Assembly: GCA_049280995.1 (NCBI GenBank)
Contig: JBAPRH010000026.1
Location: forward strand, 1-64,000
DNA from: Silvibacterium sp049280995
GTDB taxonomy: Bacteria > Acidobacteriota > Terriglobia > Terriglobales > Acidobacteriaceae
Reading direction: 5' to 3'
DNA length: 64,000 nucleotides
Shown piece by piece: positions 25,179-34,067 of this stretch. The translations under genes and the position numbers were made by a program. The notes under the pieces are model-generated. The model did no database searches. It saw only the letters and a list, made by a program, of their open reading frames with translations, and was not told the DNA's origin. Positions within the stretch are counted from its first letter, which is position 1. Every line of letters begins with the position of its first letter.

Positions 25179-27209
25179 ATGCTGAAGCTCAAACGAATCG
25201 CCGCCTTCGTCCTCGTTTGCACGCTCATGCTTCTCTATCTTCCCGCCGCGCGTGCCACCGCGTACGATGACCACCCCAAGCTCATCGTCATCCTCGTCCT
25301 CGACCAGTTCCGCGCCGACTACCTCGAGCGTTACCGCGCCGACTTCAAGGGTAACGGCTTCGACCTCTTCCTCGATCACGGAGCCTGGTTTCCTGACTGC
25401 TACTACGACTATGCCAATACCGAGGCCGCCCCCGGCCACGCCGCCATCGGCACCGGAGCCTACACCAACGGCAACGGCATCGGCGGCAATTCCTGGTGGG
25501 ACCTGGCGCGCAGCGACAAGCATCGCGTGAGGGCCGTTGAAGATGAACGCTACGCCCTCGTCGGCCTACCCGCCGGAGAAAAAACCACCCCCGGAGCCTC
25601 GCCGCTCAACCTGCTCGCCTCCACCCTGGGCGACGAGTTGCGACTCGACACCACTGGACAGTCGCAGGTCTGGGGCATCTCCTTCAAAGCCGCCGCCGCC
25701 ATCCTCGCCACCGGCGCAACCGCAAACGGAGCCTTCTGGATCGATCCCGTCTCCGGACGCTTTATCACCTCGACCTTCTACATGCCGCAGCTTCCCGACT
25801 GGGCCGAGACCTTCGACGACAGCGGCCGCATCGACCAGGCGGAGCAGGAAGCCAACGCCGTTGGCACCAAAAACTTCTACTACGACGTAGGCTCCACCAC
25901 CGCCGGCGTCAGTTACGAGTTCGATTTCGCCAAGGCCCTCATTACCAGCGAATCGCTCGGCACGCGCTCCACGGCCGACATCCTCGTCATCAGCATCTCC
26001 CCAACCGACATCCTCGGCCACCAGGTTGGTCCCGATTCTCCCGAGCAGCGCGCCATGATCGACGCCGTCGACGCCAACCTCGACGCCTTCACCACCTGGC
26101 TCGATAAAACCATCCCCGGCGGCCTCGGCAACGTCTGGATCGCCCTCACCGCCGACCACGGCGTTGCTCCTGTACCTTCTGTCGCCGCCAAGCTTGGCTT
26201 GAACGCCGCCGGCATCAACCTGAAAAAGCTCGCGGATGACGTGAACTATGCCATCAACATGAAGTTCTCGCCCGGCGAAAAAATCGCCTATCTGCTCCCG
26301 GACCAATCCCTGCCCTACCTCGAACTGAATCCACCCTCCTTCACGCGCGCCGGCATCAACGAGCAGGAAGCCGAGAACGCCGTGCAGAAGGCCCTCCCGG
26401 CAGCCTTCGCCAACCTGGCCAAAGCAGCCAGCCAGGCCTCCGCGCCGCCCCAAGCCGCACCCACCACTCAACCTAACCAGGCAAATCAGCCCACACAACC
26501 CAATCAGTCCAACCAGACAACCCAGCCCAACCAAACGAATCAACCGGCCCACCCCAACCAGACAAGCGAGCCTGTGCAGACCAGTCAGCCCAGCCAAACG
26601 AGCCACGCGAACCAGACCGCGGAGCCCAGCCCAACCACTCCGTTCAATCAAACGCTCCCAGCGAACCCAGCCGCTGCACCAAATCAGACGGCTCCGCCCA
26701 AGCCAGCCGCCCCTCTCGCGCCTGTCAGGCGACCGCCCACGCCCGCGCTCTTCCGCAGCTATACCCGCGTCGAAATGGCCACCGGCCTGCTCCCTGAAAC
26801 CCCCTTCGGCAAAATCATCGCCAACAGCTACACGCCCAATGGAGGCTGGTACGTCATGCTTATCCCCGACGCCTTCCAGATGCAGGGAACGGGCCAGTCC
26901 GGGACTAACCATTTCACGCCGTACTCCTATGACCGCCACGTCCCGCTCGCGTTCTACGGAGCCCCATTCGACCCCGGAACCTACCGTGGCCGCGTCCAGC
27001 CGGTCGATCTCGCCGCCACCCTCGCCTCGCTGCTTGGCGTCAACCAGCCCTCATCCTCCGTGGGGCAAATCCTCACCCAGGCGCTCAAGCCCGAATCCAA
27101 AGTCATCTACCCCAAGCCGCCCGTAAAACACCCCATCCGCCACCGCCGCCGCGCCGCGCCACATAAAGCCGCCGCGCCCAAACCAGCAGCCGCCGGGAAG
27201 AAGCCGTGA
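25179..27209 (+). CDS. alkaline phosphatase superfamily (PafA/NPP-like) exported enzyme with low-complexity insert
   Basis: The 676-residue protein has a signal peptide (LVCTLMLLYLPAARATA) and the metal/nucleophile layout of the alkaline phosphatase superfamily: D42 in ILVLDQFRADYL, T81 as likely nucleophile in YANTEAAPGHAAIGTG, D/H in TDILGH, TADHGVAP, and a late histidine in YDRHVPLAFYG. It probably cleaves phosphate mono- or diesters in the periplasm. Residues ~416-522 interrupt the domain with a Gln/Asn/Thr/Pro-rich stretch of NQT/QPNQ-like repeats. The C-terminus is Lys/Arg/Ala/Pro-rich (HRRRAAPHKAA). Its stop overlaps pyrD by 4 bp. Confidence 0.88.
   Translation: MLKLKRIAAFVLVCTLMLLYLPAARATAYDDHPKLIVILVLDQFRADYLERYRADFKGNGFDLFLDHGAWFPDCYYDYANTEAAPGHAAIGTGAYTNGNGIGGNSWWDLARSDKHRVRAVEDERYALVGLPAGEKTTPGASPLNLLASTLGDELRLDTTGQSQVWGISFKAAAAILATGATANGAFWIDPVSGRFITSTFYMPQLPDWAETFDDSGRIDQAEQEANAVGTKNFYYDVGSTTAGVSYEFDFAKALITSESLGTRSTADILVISISPTDILGHQVGPDSPEQRAMIDAVDANLDAFTTWLDKTIPGGLGNVWIALTADHGVAPVPSVAAKLGLNAAGINLKKLADDVNYAINMKFSPGEKIAYLLPDQSLPYLELNPPSFTRAGINEQEAENAVQKALPAAFANLAKAASQASAPPQAAPTTQPNQANQPTQPNQSNQTTQPNQTNQPAHPNQTSEPVQTSQPSQTSHANQTAEPSPTTPFNQTLPANPAAAPNQTAPPKPAAPLAPVRRPPTPALFRSYTRVEMATGLLPETPFGKIIANSYTPNGGWYVMLIPDAFQMQGTGQSGTNHFTPYSYDRHVPLAFYGAPFDPGTYRGRVQPVDLAATLASLLGVNQPSSSVGQILTQALKPESKVIYPKPPVKHPIRHRRRAAPHKAAAPKPAAAGKKP
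26427..26745 (+). repeat. coding low-complexity repeat (Asn/Gln/Thr/Pro-rich insert)
   Basis: Within the phosphatase gene, degenerate repeats of the kind AACCAGACA / CAGCCCAAC encode runs such as QPNQSNQTTQPNQ. The stretch lies between the TADHGVAP metal strand and the final histidine motif, so it is an internal surface insert rather than a tail. Repeat slippage is a plausible origin. Confidence 0.75.
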
Positions 27210-28138
27210 AGCCAGACATGCGCGTGCAGTTCGCTGGAATCCAGCTTGAAAACCCCGTCCTCGCCGCCAGCGGAACCTTTGCCTACGGCGTCGAGTTCGA
27301 GGACATCGTGTCGCTTGAAAAAATCGGCGGCTTCGTCACCAAAGGAATCTCCCGCGAGCCCATGGCCGGCAACCAGGCCCCGCGCATCCTCGAAACCGCC
27401 GCCGGCATGATGAACGCCATCGGCCTGCAGAACATCGGGGTCCATGCTTTTCTCGAAAAGAAGCTCCCGGCCCTGCGCAAGTATCCAAGGTGCGCCGTCC
27501 TCGTCAACGTCTTCGGCTCGCAGGTCAAGGACTACGTTGAGGTCATCCGCCAGCTCAACGAAGCGGAAGGCATTGCCGCCTACGAGCTGAACGCCTCCTG
27601 CCCCAACACCGACCACGGAGGCATGGCCTTCGGTACCGACCCCATCGCTCTCGACGAGCTGGTCGCCCGCGCGAAACAGGCGGCCACTCGACCGGTCATC
27701 GTCAAGCTCTCGCCCAACGTCACTTCCATTCCGGCCATGTCCAAATGCGCCGAGTCCGCGGGAGCCGACGCCCTCTCGCTCGTCAACACCTTTGTCGCCG
27801 TCTCCATCGACGTCGAAACCCGCCGGCCCCGCATCGCCAACGTCACCGGAGGCCTCTCCGGTCCGGCCATCAAGCCCATTGCGGTAAGAATGGTCTGGGA
27901 AGCCGCCGGCTCCGTCAGCATTCCCGTCATGGGTCTCGGCGGTATCACCGCCCCCGAAGACGCGGTCGAGTTTCTGCTCGCCGGAGCAACCGCCGTCCAG
28001 GTAGGAACCGCCAGCTACGCCGATCCGCGCGCTGTCGAGCGCATCGCCAAAGGTCTCGAAGCCTGGTGCCAGCGCCACCACGTCGAACGCGCCTCCGACC
28101 TCATCGGCAAACTCGACACCAGCCTGCCCGAGAAATAA
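27206..28138 (+). CDS. pyrD: dihydroorotate dehydrogenase, class 1B catalytic subunit
   Basis: PyrD oxidises dihydroorotate to orotate in pyrimidine synthesis. The 310-residue protein shows the FMN barrel motifs NPVLAASGTFAYG, the active-site C132 in ELNASCPNTDHGG (cysteine as base marks class 1), VKLSPNVT, and the phosphate-binding end PVMGLGGITAPEDAVEFLLAGA. Class 1B enzymes need the PyrK electron-transfer subunit, which is not in this window. The GTG at 27206 overlaps the upstream stop (GTGA); an ATG at 27218 is the alternative. The gene lies in a plus-strand series with unrelated neighbours. Confidence 0.93.
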   Translation: MKPDMRVQFAGIQLENPVLAASGTFAYGVEFEDIVSLEKIGGFVTKGISREPMAGNQAPRILETAAGMMNAIGLQNIGVHAFLEKKLPALRKYPRCAVLVNVFGSQVKDYVEVIRQLNEAEGIAAYELNASCPNTDHGGMAFGTDPIALDELVARAKQAATRPVIVKLSPNVTSIPAMSKCAESAGADALSLVNTFVAVSIDVETRRPRIANVTGGLSGPAIKPIAVRMVWEAAGSVSIPVMGLGGITAPEDAVEFLLAGATAVQVGTASYADPRAVERIAKGLEAWCQRHHVERASDLIGKLDTSLPEK

Positions 28139-28161
28139 ACCTGCTCCGGTATCATGCCGCC

Positions 28162-29376
28162 ATGCCCGAAACCACCTGCTGCGTCGTCGGAGGAGGTCCT
28201 GCCGGAATCATGACCGGCTATCTGCTCGCCCGCTCCGGCGTGCAGGTCACGGTGCTCGAAAAGCACAAGGACTTCTTCCGCGACTTCCGCGGAGACACCG
28301 TCCATCCTTCCACGCTCCAGCTCTTCCACGAGCTCGGCCTGCTCGCGGACTTCCTCAAGATCCCGCATCAGCAAATGCCCACCGTCAGCGCCCGCATCGG
28401 CAACTACGCCTTCACCGTCGCTGATTTCCGCCACCTGCCCACCCAGTGCAAGTTCATCGCACTCATGCCGCAATGGGACCTCCTGAGCTTTCTCGCCGAG
28501 CGCGGCAAGCAATACCCCGGCTTTGACCTCCGGATGCAGCATGAAGCCACCGGCCTGCTCACCAGCAACGGCAAAGTCATCGGTGTCAAAGCGACCACCC
28601 CCTCCGGCCCCGCCCGGATCACCGCCGATCTGGTCATCGGCTGCGATGGCCGCCACTCCGTCCTCCGCCAGGCCGCGAACACGCAGGTCGTCGAGCTGGG
28701 CGTTCCCATCGACGTGCTCTGGTTTCGCATCAGCCGCAAAGACGCCGACCCCCAAACCGCGCTCGGCAACATCAACTACGGCAAAGCTCTCGTCCTCATT
28801 AATCGCGGCGACTACTTCCAGTCCGGCCTCATCATTCCCAAGGGCTCCTTCGACCGCATCCAGCAAAACGGCCTCACCGCTTTACAGCAGGACATCGCGC
28901 GCACTGCGCCCTTCCTCGGCGACCGCGTCGCTGAGCTGCAAGACTGGAACCAGATCAAGCTGCTCACCGTCCAGATCAATCGTCTGAAGCAATGGCATCA
29001 GCCGGGGCTCTTGCTGATCGGCGACGCGGCCCACGCCATGTCGCCGGCCGGAGGAGTCGGCATCAATCTCGCCGTGCAGGACGCCGTCGCCGCCGCCAAC
29101 CTGCTCGCCCAGCCCTTGCGTGAAGGCTCCGTAACCGAAATTTTACTGGCTCAAATTCAGCGCCGCCGCGAGTTTCCCGTTCGCGTCACCCAGCGCGTTC
29201 AAGCCCTCGCCCACAAAGGACTCGCCGCTGTCTTCCGCAACCCCGGCCCCGCCAAAGCGCCCTGGCGGCTGCGGCTGGTAGTAAACATCCCCGGCTTCCA
29301 GCGCCTCCTCGCCCGCGGAGTAGGCCTCGGCGTCCGTCCCGAACACATCCGGATCAAGCCCGAGCCGTTAGATTGA
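28162..29376 (+). CDS. FAD-dependent monooxygenase-like oxidoreductase (PHBH fold)
   Basis: The 404-residue protein has the FAD-binding motif CCVVGGGPAGIMTGYLLARSG, the mid-domain DG motif VIGCDGRHSVLRQAA and the flavin motif LLIGDAAHAMSPAGGVGINLAVQDAVAAANLLA, which together define the p-hydroxybenzoate-hydroxylase family of aromatic or polyketide hydroxylases. The substrate cannot be inferred. The ATG at 28162 begins the FAD motif; the longer frame is antisense-like sequence over pyrD. It lies 23 bp after pyrD and ends a plus-strand run beginning at the S9 peptidase. A role in quinone or phenolic metabolism is possible. Confidence 0.88.
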   Translation: MPETTCCVVGGGPAGIMTGYLLARSGVQVTVLEKHKDFFRDFRGDTVHPSTLQLFHELGLLADFLKIPHQQMPTVSARIGNYAFTVADFRHLPTQCKFIALMPQWDLLSFLAERGKQYPGFDLRMQHEATGLLTSNGKVIGVKATTPSGPARITADLVIGCDGRHSVLRQAANTQVVELGVPIDVLWFRISRKDADPQTALGNINYGKALVLINRGDYFQSGLIIPKGSFDRIQQNGLTALQQDIARTAPFLGDRVAELQDWNQIKLLTVQINRLKQWHQPGLLLIGDAAHAMSPAGGVGINLAVQDAVAAANLLAQPLREGSVTEILLAQIQRRREFPVRVTQRVQALAHKGLAAVFRNPGPAKAPWRLRLVVNIPGFQRLLARGVGLGVRPEHIRIKPEPLD

Positions 29377-29432
29377 GAAGTGAATACCAGCTCCCGACCG
29401 AAAGGGAGAGCAGAAAAGCAAGCGTCAGAATG

Positions 29433-29464
29433 GCGCGAAGTGCGTTTGCCCGGACGGCCAGTCC
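29433..29464. repeat. dispersed 32-bp repeat, copy A
   Basis: This 32-bp stretch starts GCGCGAAG and ends GGACGGCCAGTCC, and matches 50735-50766 at 28 of 32 positions. The end contains GGAC/GTCC arms around GGCCA, so a small hairpin can form. Both copies sit immediately beside stop codons in gaps between genes, which suits a dispersed intergenic element. Confidence 0.65.
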
Positions 29465-29488
29465 GGCGTGTTCCTGGATGGTTAGTCC

Positions 29489-29947
29489 TTAAGCGGCGTT
29501 CCGCGGCGAGGAGTCCGCCCCGTTGTGCAGATGGCTTTGCAGCGCCCGCGCCTGCGTCAGCGCGATATCAGCCAGATAAACAGGAACAGGGGTGGCCACC
29601 GCCACCAGCACCCACGAAACCAACGAAACCAGCAGTCCGACAAACGCACCCATCTGCAGCGTCAGCGCCACCTTGCGGCCATCCAGATGCATCACCAGCA
29701 CCCAATCCTTTAGCGGATGCACATGCTCAATCACCGCCAGCGCCAGCAAAAACGCAAAAATCGACAGGCTGCTCAGGGTAATCAGAGTCACGTCAATCGC
29801 CCGATGGATGTGCTGCCATTTCCGGCAGTAGGCGCAGGTATTCAAATGCTCTTCGTAGTCGGTGCGCATCTCCGGGGAGATTCCCGAAATGTCATAGCGC
29901 CAGCTCGAAAGAATATCGCCTACGACTTGGTCGGTGCACATTGTCAT
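29489..29947 (-). CDS. membrane protein with anti-sigma-factor-like zinc finger
   Basis: The 152-residue protein has an N-terminal cytoplasmic region with a zinc-finger-like HLNTCAYCRKWQ motif (His then CxxC, as in ZAS-type anti-sigma factors). Two transmembrane segments follow, at about 54-72 (LITLSSLSIFAFLLALAVI) and 98-120 (MGAFVGLLVSLVSWVLVAVATP). No sigma-factor gene adjoins it, so the anti-sigma role is only a suggestion. The ATG at 29947 has an AGGA site; a second ATG two codons on is possible. A dispersed repeat copy lies just downstream of its stop. Confidence 0.7.
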   Translation of the reverse strand: MTMCTDQVVGDILSSWRYDISGISPEMRTDYEEHLNTCAYCRKWQHIHRAIDVTLITLSSLSIFAFLLALAVIEHVHPLKDWVLVMHLDGRKVALTLQMGAFVGLLVSLVSWVLVAVATPVPVYLADIALTQARALQSHLHNGADSSPRNAA

Positions 29948-30097
29948 GCGTAAGTCCTGTGCTTCCCGTCTGTTCCGGAGAATACCACCACATCGCGCGC
30001 TGCGACCGCATTTTCATCCAAAACAGGAAAGGGGAGGGTTCCTTTACTATAAACCAGCGCGACGCCTTTCAGACGCCTCACGCACTGGCAAAGGTCA

Positions 30098-31084
30098 CTA
30101 CAAAAGAATCGATTCCAGCGGCCTGTCCTGCTCCGCAAGCAAGAGCTTGTTGGCCAGCAGGCTGGTCCGCTCCCGGAGCGCATGCTCGGCGGAAACCCTT
30201 GCAAGCTCCGGCAGATTATTGCTTTGCGACAAGTGCGCCAGTACCACATACGCCGCACCGCCGTCGTACTCGCCCTCCAGAAACTCCGCCGCCGCCAGGT
30301 TCGACAAGTGCCCCACCCGCGACATCACCCTCTGTTTGACGCTCCACGGATACGGACCGTCTCGCAGCATCTCCAGGTCATGGTTCGACTCCAGCATCAA
30401 AACGTCACATTTTTTTAGATGCCGTTTCGCATTCTCAGGCATATAGCCCAGGTCGGTCGCCAAGCCAACCCGCACCCCATTCGCTACAAAAACAAAGCCC
30501 ATCGGATCCGCCGCGTCGTGGGGAATCGTAAACGGAGTCACCGCAATATCACCGACCGAAAATCCCACGCCGGAGCAGAAATACTCCACTCCCGGCAGCG
30601 CGCAAACTTCCTTGTCCGGCTTCTGCTTTTCTGAGTCTGCTCCTTCTGCCCCAGCCTCAATTTCTACTTCGGAAACGGGAGCTCCGTCCAAATCCTGAAC
30701 GCCAACTGCCGCTCGCTGATTGCTGTCTTCCTGATCGCTGACAGCTGAAGGCTGCGCGCTGGCTCTGCGCGCCTCCAGCCAATCCGCATACGTCACCCGT
30801 TTTCGAGGGTTCATCCACCGGACCCAGGCCCGATGCGTCGGCTCTGTAAAGTACACCGGAATCCCCAGCTTGCGAGCCGTCACCGCCAGCCCCTGCACGT
30901 GGTCCTGGTGCTCGTGGGTAATCAGAATCGCGTCCAGCGTCCGGGGATCCTCGCCAGCCGCGGCCATGCGCTTGAAAATCTCGCGGCAGGATAAGCCCAC
31001 ATCCACCAGAATCCGCGTCCGCGACGAGGAGACAACCGTGCTGTTGCCCTTGGAACCACTGGCCAGCACCGTCATCTTCACCAT
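30098..31084 (-). CDS. WalJ/YycJ-like MBL-fold hydrolase
   Basis: The 328-residue protein opens with MTVLASGSKGNSTVVSS and the DVGLSCREIFKRM segment of the WalJ (YycJ) family. The metal motif ITHEHQDHVQGL follows, then a histidine in FTIPHDAADPMGF and SNHDLEML. Family members are 5'-3' exonuclease-like or cell-wall-linked phosphodiesterases; the function in this clade is not settled. Compared with typical members (~260 residues) it carries a Ser/Glu-rich insert at about residues 103-165. No signal peptide is seen. It stands alone, divergent from the SnoaL-like gene. Confidence 0.85.
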   Translation of the reverse strand: MVKMTVLASGSKGNSTVVSSSRTRILVDVGLSCREIFKRMAAAGEDPRTLDAILITHEHQDHVQGLAVTARKLGIPVYFTEPTHRAWVRWMNPRKRVTYADWLEARRASAQPSAVSDQEDSNQRAAVGVQDLDGAPVSEVEIEAGAEGADSEKQKPDKEVCALPGVEYFCSGVGFSVGDIAVTPFTIPHDAADPMGFVFVANGVRVGLATDLGYMPENAKRHLKKCDVLMLESNHDLEMLRDGPYPWSVKQRVMSRVGHLSNLAAAEFLEGEYDGGAAYVVLAHLSQSNNLPELARVSAEHALRERTSLLANKLLLAEQDRPLESILL

Positions 31085-31218
31085 AACGATCAGAATACCC
31101 CTGAACCGTGTGGAAGATACGGCCTTTCACCGGCCCGAACCACTCCGGCTAATCGCCGCCGCGATCAGGCCGAAACGAATACGGTTATCATGAGGAATTC
31201 CCGAACCAGGAAGATCTC

Positions 31219-31578
31219 ATGTTGACTGAAGCGGAAGCGCAGCAATTCGCGGCCGAGTGGATCGCCGCGTGGAACTCGCATAATCTCGATGCCATGTTGT
31301 CGCACTACGCGGCGGACGTCGTTCTCACCTCGCCCGCCGCGGCAAAGCTCTTCGACGAGCCTTCGGGAGCGGTCACCGGCAAAGAAGCGCTGCGCCGATA
31401 CTTCTCGCGCGGCCTGGAAGCCTACCGCAATCTCTCCTTCGAGCTTCTCGATGTGCTGTGGGGAATCTCCAGCATCGTCCTCTACTTCAAAAACCAGAGA
31501 GGCACAAAAACCGCCGAGGTCATGGAACTGGACTCCAACCGCAAAGTCACCCGCGTCGTCGCAAATTACAGCGCGTGA
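31219..31578 (+). CDS. SnoaL-like / NTF2-fold small protein
   Basis: The 119-residue protein fits the cone-shaped NTF2/SnoaL fold: an N-terminal helix EAEAQQFAAEWIAAWNSHNLDAMLSHYAADVVLTSP, then GKEALRRYFSRGLEAYRNLSFELLDVLWG and beta strands to the end. Such proteins include isomerases, hydratases and binding proteins, so no reaction can be assigned. Catalytic residues are not obvious beyond D24 and H29-type positions. AGGAAG precedes the ATG at 31219. It is an isolated gene with a divergent WalJ-like neighbour upstream. Confidence 0.8.
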   Translation: MLTEAEAQQFAAEWIAAWNSHNLDAMLSHYAADVVLTSPAAAKLFDEPSGAVTGKEALRRYFSRGLEAYRNLSFELLDVLWGISSIVLYFKNQRGTKTAEVMELDSNRKVTRVVANYSA

Positions 31579-31607
31579 GTCGATTCACGCATTTCCCACG
31601 GGAAGCA

Positions 31608-31637
31608 TTTACTGGCCAGTAAAACACGCGTTATACT
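31608..31637 (+). promoter_or_regulatory. candidate promoter with 16-bp palindrome upstream of sulfotransferase gene
   Basis: TTTACTGGCCAGTAAA at 31608-31623 is a perfect 16-bp palindrome. It is followed at 31632-31637 by TATACT, a good -10 match. The -35 box expected about 17 bp upstream falls inside the palindrome and is poor, so the palindrome could be an activator or repressor site over the -35 region. The coding start (31778) lies about 140 bp downstream. Confidence 0.35.
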
Positions 31638-31777
31638 CGGGCTGGCTCTTGAGCCGAAAAGGAATCTCCAGCAGATATACCCACAAGAAATGAAACATCT
31701 GCGTAAGAATTGGCCCTCCCTCTTGCAGGGCCACCTTGTCTGTCATGGTCAAACTATGAATGCTTATTGGAGGACGA

Positions 31778-34003
31778 GTGAGGCTACGACTTTTGTCTTT
31801 GGGGATTCTACTGGTTCCTTTCATCGTGATGCTCGGCTGTGGCGGCGGGAGTGGAGGAAGCGGCACCAAAGCTGATTTTTCACTCCAGGCTGGCCCGTCG
31901 ACCATCACTTTGGCTCCTGGAGGCACCGCGCAGGTGCTGAGCGTGGTGGCTTCGGGAGTAAACGGCTTTAAGGGAACCGTAGCAGTGTCAATTGGCTCTC
32001 TTCCCGCAGGCGTCACCGCGACACCTGCGACCTTGTCTCTTACATCCGGCTCGCTTGGCGAGTTCAGCCTCTCCGCGTCGTCCTCTGCATCTCCGGGCAC
32101 CGCCAACATCACCTTTACCGGCACATCCGGAACCCTGAGCCATAGCGCTACCTCCGCGCTCACTGTTGCCTCGGCTCTCGCTTCAGTCTCACTGAGCGGC
32201 ACCTCCTTCGACTTCGGAGAGGATCTGGTCAGCAACACCCTCACTCAACCCGTCGTCGTCGTCACCAATACGGGCTCGGGCGTCCTGACGCTGAATCCCA
32301 CGCTCAGCGGCGACCCAAGCTATTCGATCCAATCCAACGGTTCCTGCGGCCAGCAACTCGCAGCCGGGGCCAATTGCCAGGTGATCTTGAGCTATACCCC
32401 AACAACCGCATCCGCAACTCAGACCGCTCTACTGGATCTCGGCTTCGGCAACGCACCCGATGGCACTCCGGATACAGTAGCCATCACCGGCACCTCGGCT
32501 GTATTGGCTGCCGGACAGGTCAGCACCACCGACAATCCTCAGGTTGCGCTCTACACCATGACGCTGCCCTTCCCGGGAGGCGTAACTGTCAACTTCGGGA
32601 CCGACACCACTTACGGGCTCAAGACATGGAGCCAGTCAACTGCAACTGCCGGAGGCCAGGTAAGCATCTTCGTGGCCGGCATGAAGGGGTCCACCACCTA
32701 TCACATGCGGGCAGCGGTGACCCTTGCCAACGGCATCACCGCCAATGACGCCGATCACACCTTCACAACCGGGGCTGTGCCGGCGAACATGCAGTTACCA
32801 ATAACGACGACGACAACGGCAGGAATGACACCGCAACCGGGGCTGGAACTGCTGAACCCGCTGAGTGGCACCGTCAAGGGCGTGGTTATAGCCGATCTGT
32901 CAGGCAATATATTGTGGACGTACTCCAACCCCGGCAACGGGTCTCTCAACTTCATCGACGGTGTCAAAATGCTTCCCGACGGAGATTTTCTGTTGGTGAT
33001 TGGCGCAAATTCTTCCAATCCGCTCAGCGGGCCGCTTCCCGCAGGAACCATCAACGAGATTCGTGAGGTCAACCTTGCGGGAGATACGGTTCGCGAGATC
33101 ACCATCAACGACCTCAATACGGAACTGGCCAACGCCGGGTGCGCGGAATGCAATGTGACCCTGGATACCTTCCATCATGACGTCACACCCCTGCCCAACG
33201 GTCATTGGCTGGTGCTTGCGAACACAACCATGGCGCTTTCAGCTACCAGCACACCTCCTCTCACCAATGAACCTGCGAGCACAGTGTTAGGTGACGTGAT
33301 CGTGGACCTGGACCAGAACCTGCATCCGGTGTGGGCGTGGAATGAATTTAATCATCTCGACCCAAACCGTCACCCCTGGAGCTTTCCTGACTGGACCCAT
33401 ACGAACGCCATTATTTACTCGAAGGACGACGGCAATATCCTTGTCTCGATGCGACATCAGAACTGGATCGTGAAGGTGAACTACGCTGACGGCACCGGGG
33501 ACGGCAGCATCCTATGGCGCCTGGGAGAAGGTGGAGACTTCACTCTCAAAGGCGGCACCGACCCAATCGACTGGCAATATGCGCAGCATGGACCCTCCTT
33601 CTTCAGCCCGAACACCACGGGCGTCTTTTCGCTCGGCGCGATGGACAACGGCGATGACAGAATATCGCCAACCTCCCCGGCAGGTGCTACCTGCGGTACC
33701 ACCGGAGCCCCGCCATGTTACTCAACAATCCCGGTCTGGCAGATCGATGAGAGTGCGAAAACGGCCACACTCACCTTCCATCAGATCTTGCCGGCCAACC
33801 TCTACAACAGCTATGGAGGCAATGCGGAACAACTCGCCAACGGCGATGTGGAGTACGACCTTTGTGCCACAGCATCCGGTAGTTGGGTATACGAAGTGAC
33901 TCAGGAGAGCACTCCGCAAACAGTGTGGACCCTTCATCAAAGTCTCTCCAGCCTTTATCGTGCATTCCGCATACCAAGCATGTACCCCGGGGTGCAGTGG
34001 TAG
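31778..34003 (+). CDS. arylsulfotransferase (ASST) family lipoprotein
   Basis: The 741-residue product starts at a GTG with GGAGG just upstream; an ATG at 31760 is upstream of that site and unlikely. A lipobox (IVMLGC, cysteine 21) marks a lipoprotein. An N-terminal beta-sandwich region and an ASH/choice-of-anchor-type domain (SFDFGEDLVSNTLTQPVVVVTNTGSG) precede the ASST propeller from about residue 370. Candidate catalytic histidines and arginines lie in DTFHHDVTPLPNGHWLVLA, DWTHTNAI and VSMRHQNWIVKV. ASST enzymes move sulfate between phenolic acceptors without PAPS. Homologues usually pair with a DsbA/DsbB-like set, which is absent here. Confidence 0.85.
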   Translation: MRLRLLSLGILLVPFIVMLGCGGGSGGSGTKADFSLQAGPSTITLAPGGTAQVLSVVASGVNGFKGTVAVSIGSLPAGVTATPATLSLTSGSLGEFSLSASSSASPGTANITFTGTSGTLSHSATSALTVASALASVSLSGTSFDFGEDLVSNTLTQPVVVVTNTGSGVLTLNPTLSGDPSYSIQSNGSCGQQLAAGANCQVILSYTPTTASATQTALLDLGFGNAPDGTPDTVAITGTSAVLAAGQVSTTDNPQVALYTMTLPFPGGVTVNFGTDTTYGLKTWSQSTATAGGQVSIFVAGMKGSTTYHMRAAVTLANGITANDADHTFTTGAVPANMQLPITTTTTAGMTPQPGLELLNPLSGTVKGVVIADLSGNILWTYSNPGNGSLNFIDGVKMLPDGDFLLVIGANSSNPLSGPLPAGTINEIREVNLAGDTVREITINDLNTELANAGCAECNVTLDTFHHDVTPLPNGHWLVLANTTMALSATSTPPLTNEPASTVLGDVIVDLDQNLHPVWAWNEFNHLDPNRHPWSFPDWTHTNAIIYSKDDGNILVSMRHQNWIVKVNYADGTGDGSILWRLGEGGDFTLKGGTDPIDWQYAQHGPSFFSPNTTGVFSLGAMDNGDDRISPTSPAGATCGTTGAPPCYSTIPVWQIDESAKTATLTFHQILPANLYNSYGGNAEQLANGDVEYDLCATASGSWVYEVTQESTPQTVWTLHQSLSSLYRAFRIPSMYPGVQW

Positions 34004-34067
34004 AGGGAACAACAGAGTCGACCGGTGACGCCCGCGGACCGCAGTCATCCGTTCCCGGCAGCCCGCT

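Noticed and set aside
25566..26939. 457-residue minus-strand open frame
   Set aside because: Shadow of the alkaline-phosphatase gene; composition is Gly/Asp/Val-biased as expected from the opposite strand of a GC-rich gene, with no domain.
31573..31590. GCGTGA/TCACGC hairpin after the SnoaL-like gene as a terminator
   Set aside because: Six-base stem and only three T residues follow; too weak to call.
31609..32244. 211-residue minus-strand open frame
   Set aside because: Antisense to the arylsulfotransferase signal and N-terminal domain, which has a clear lipobox and ribosome site.
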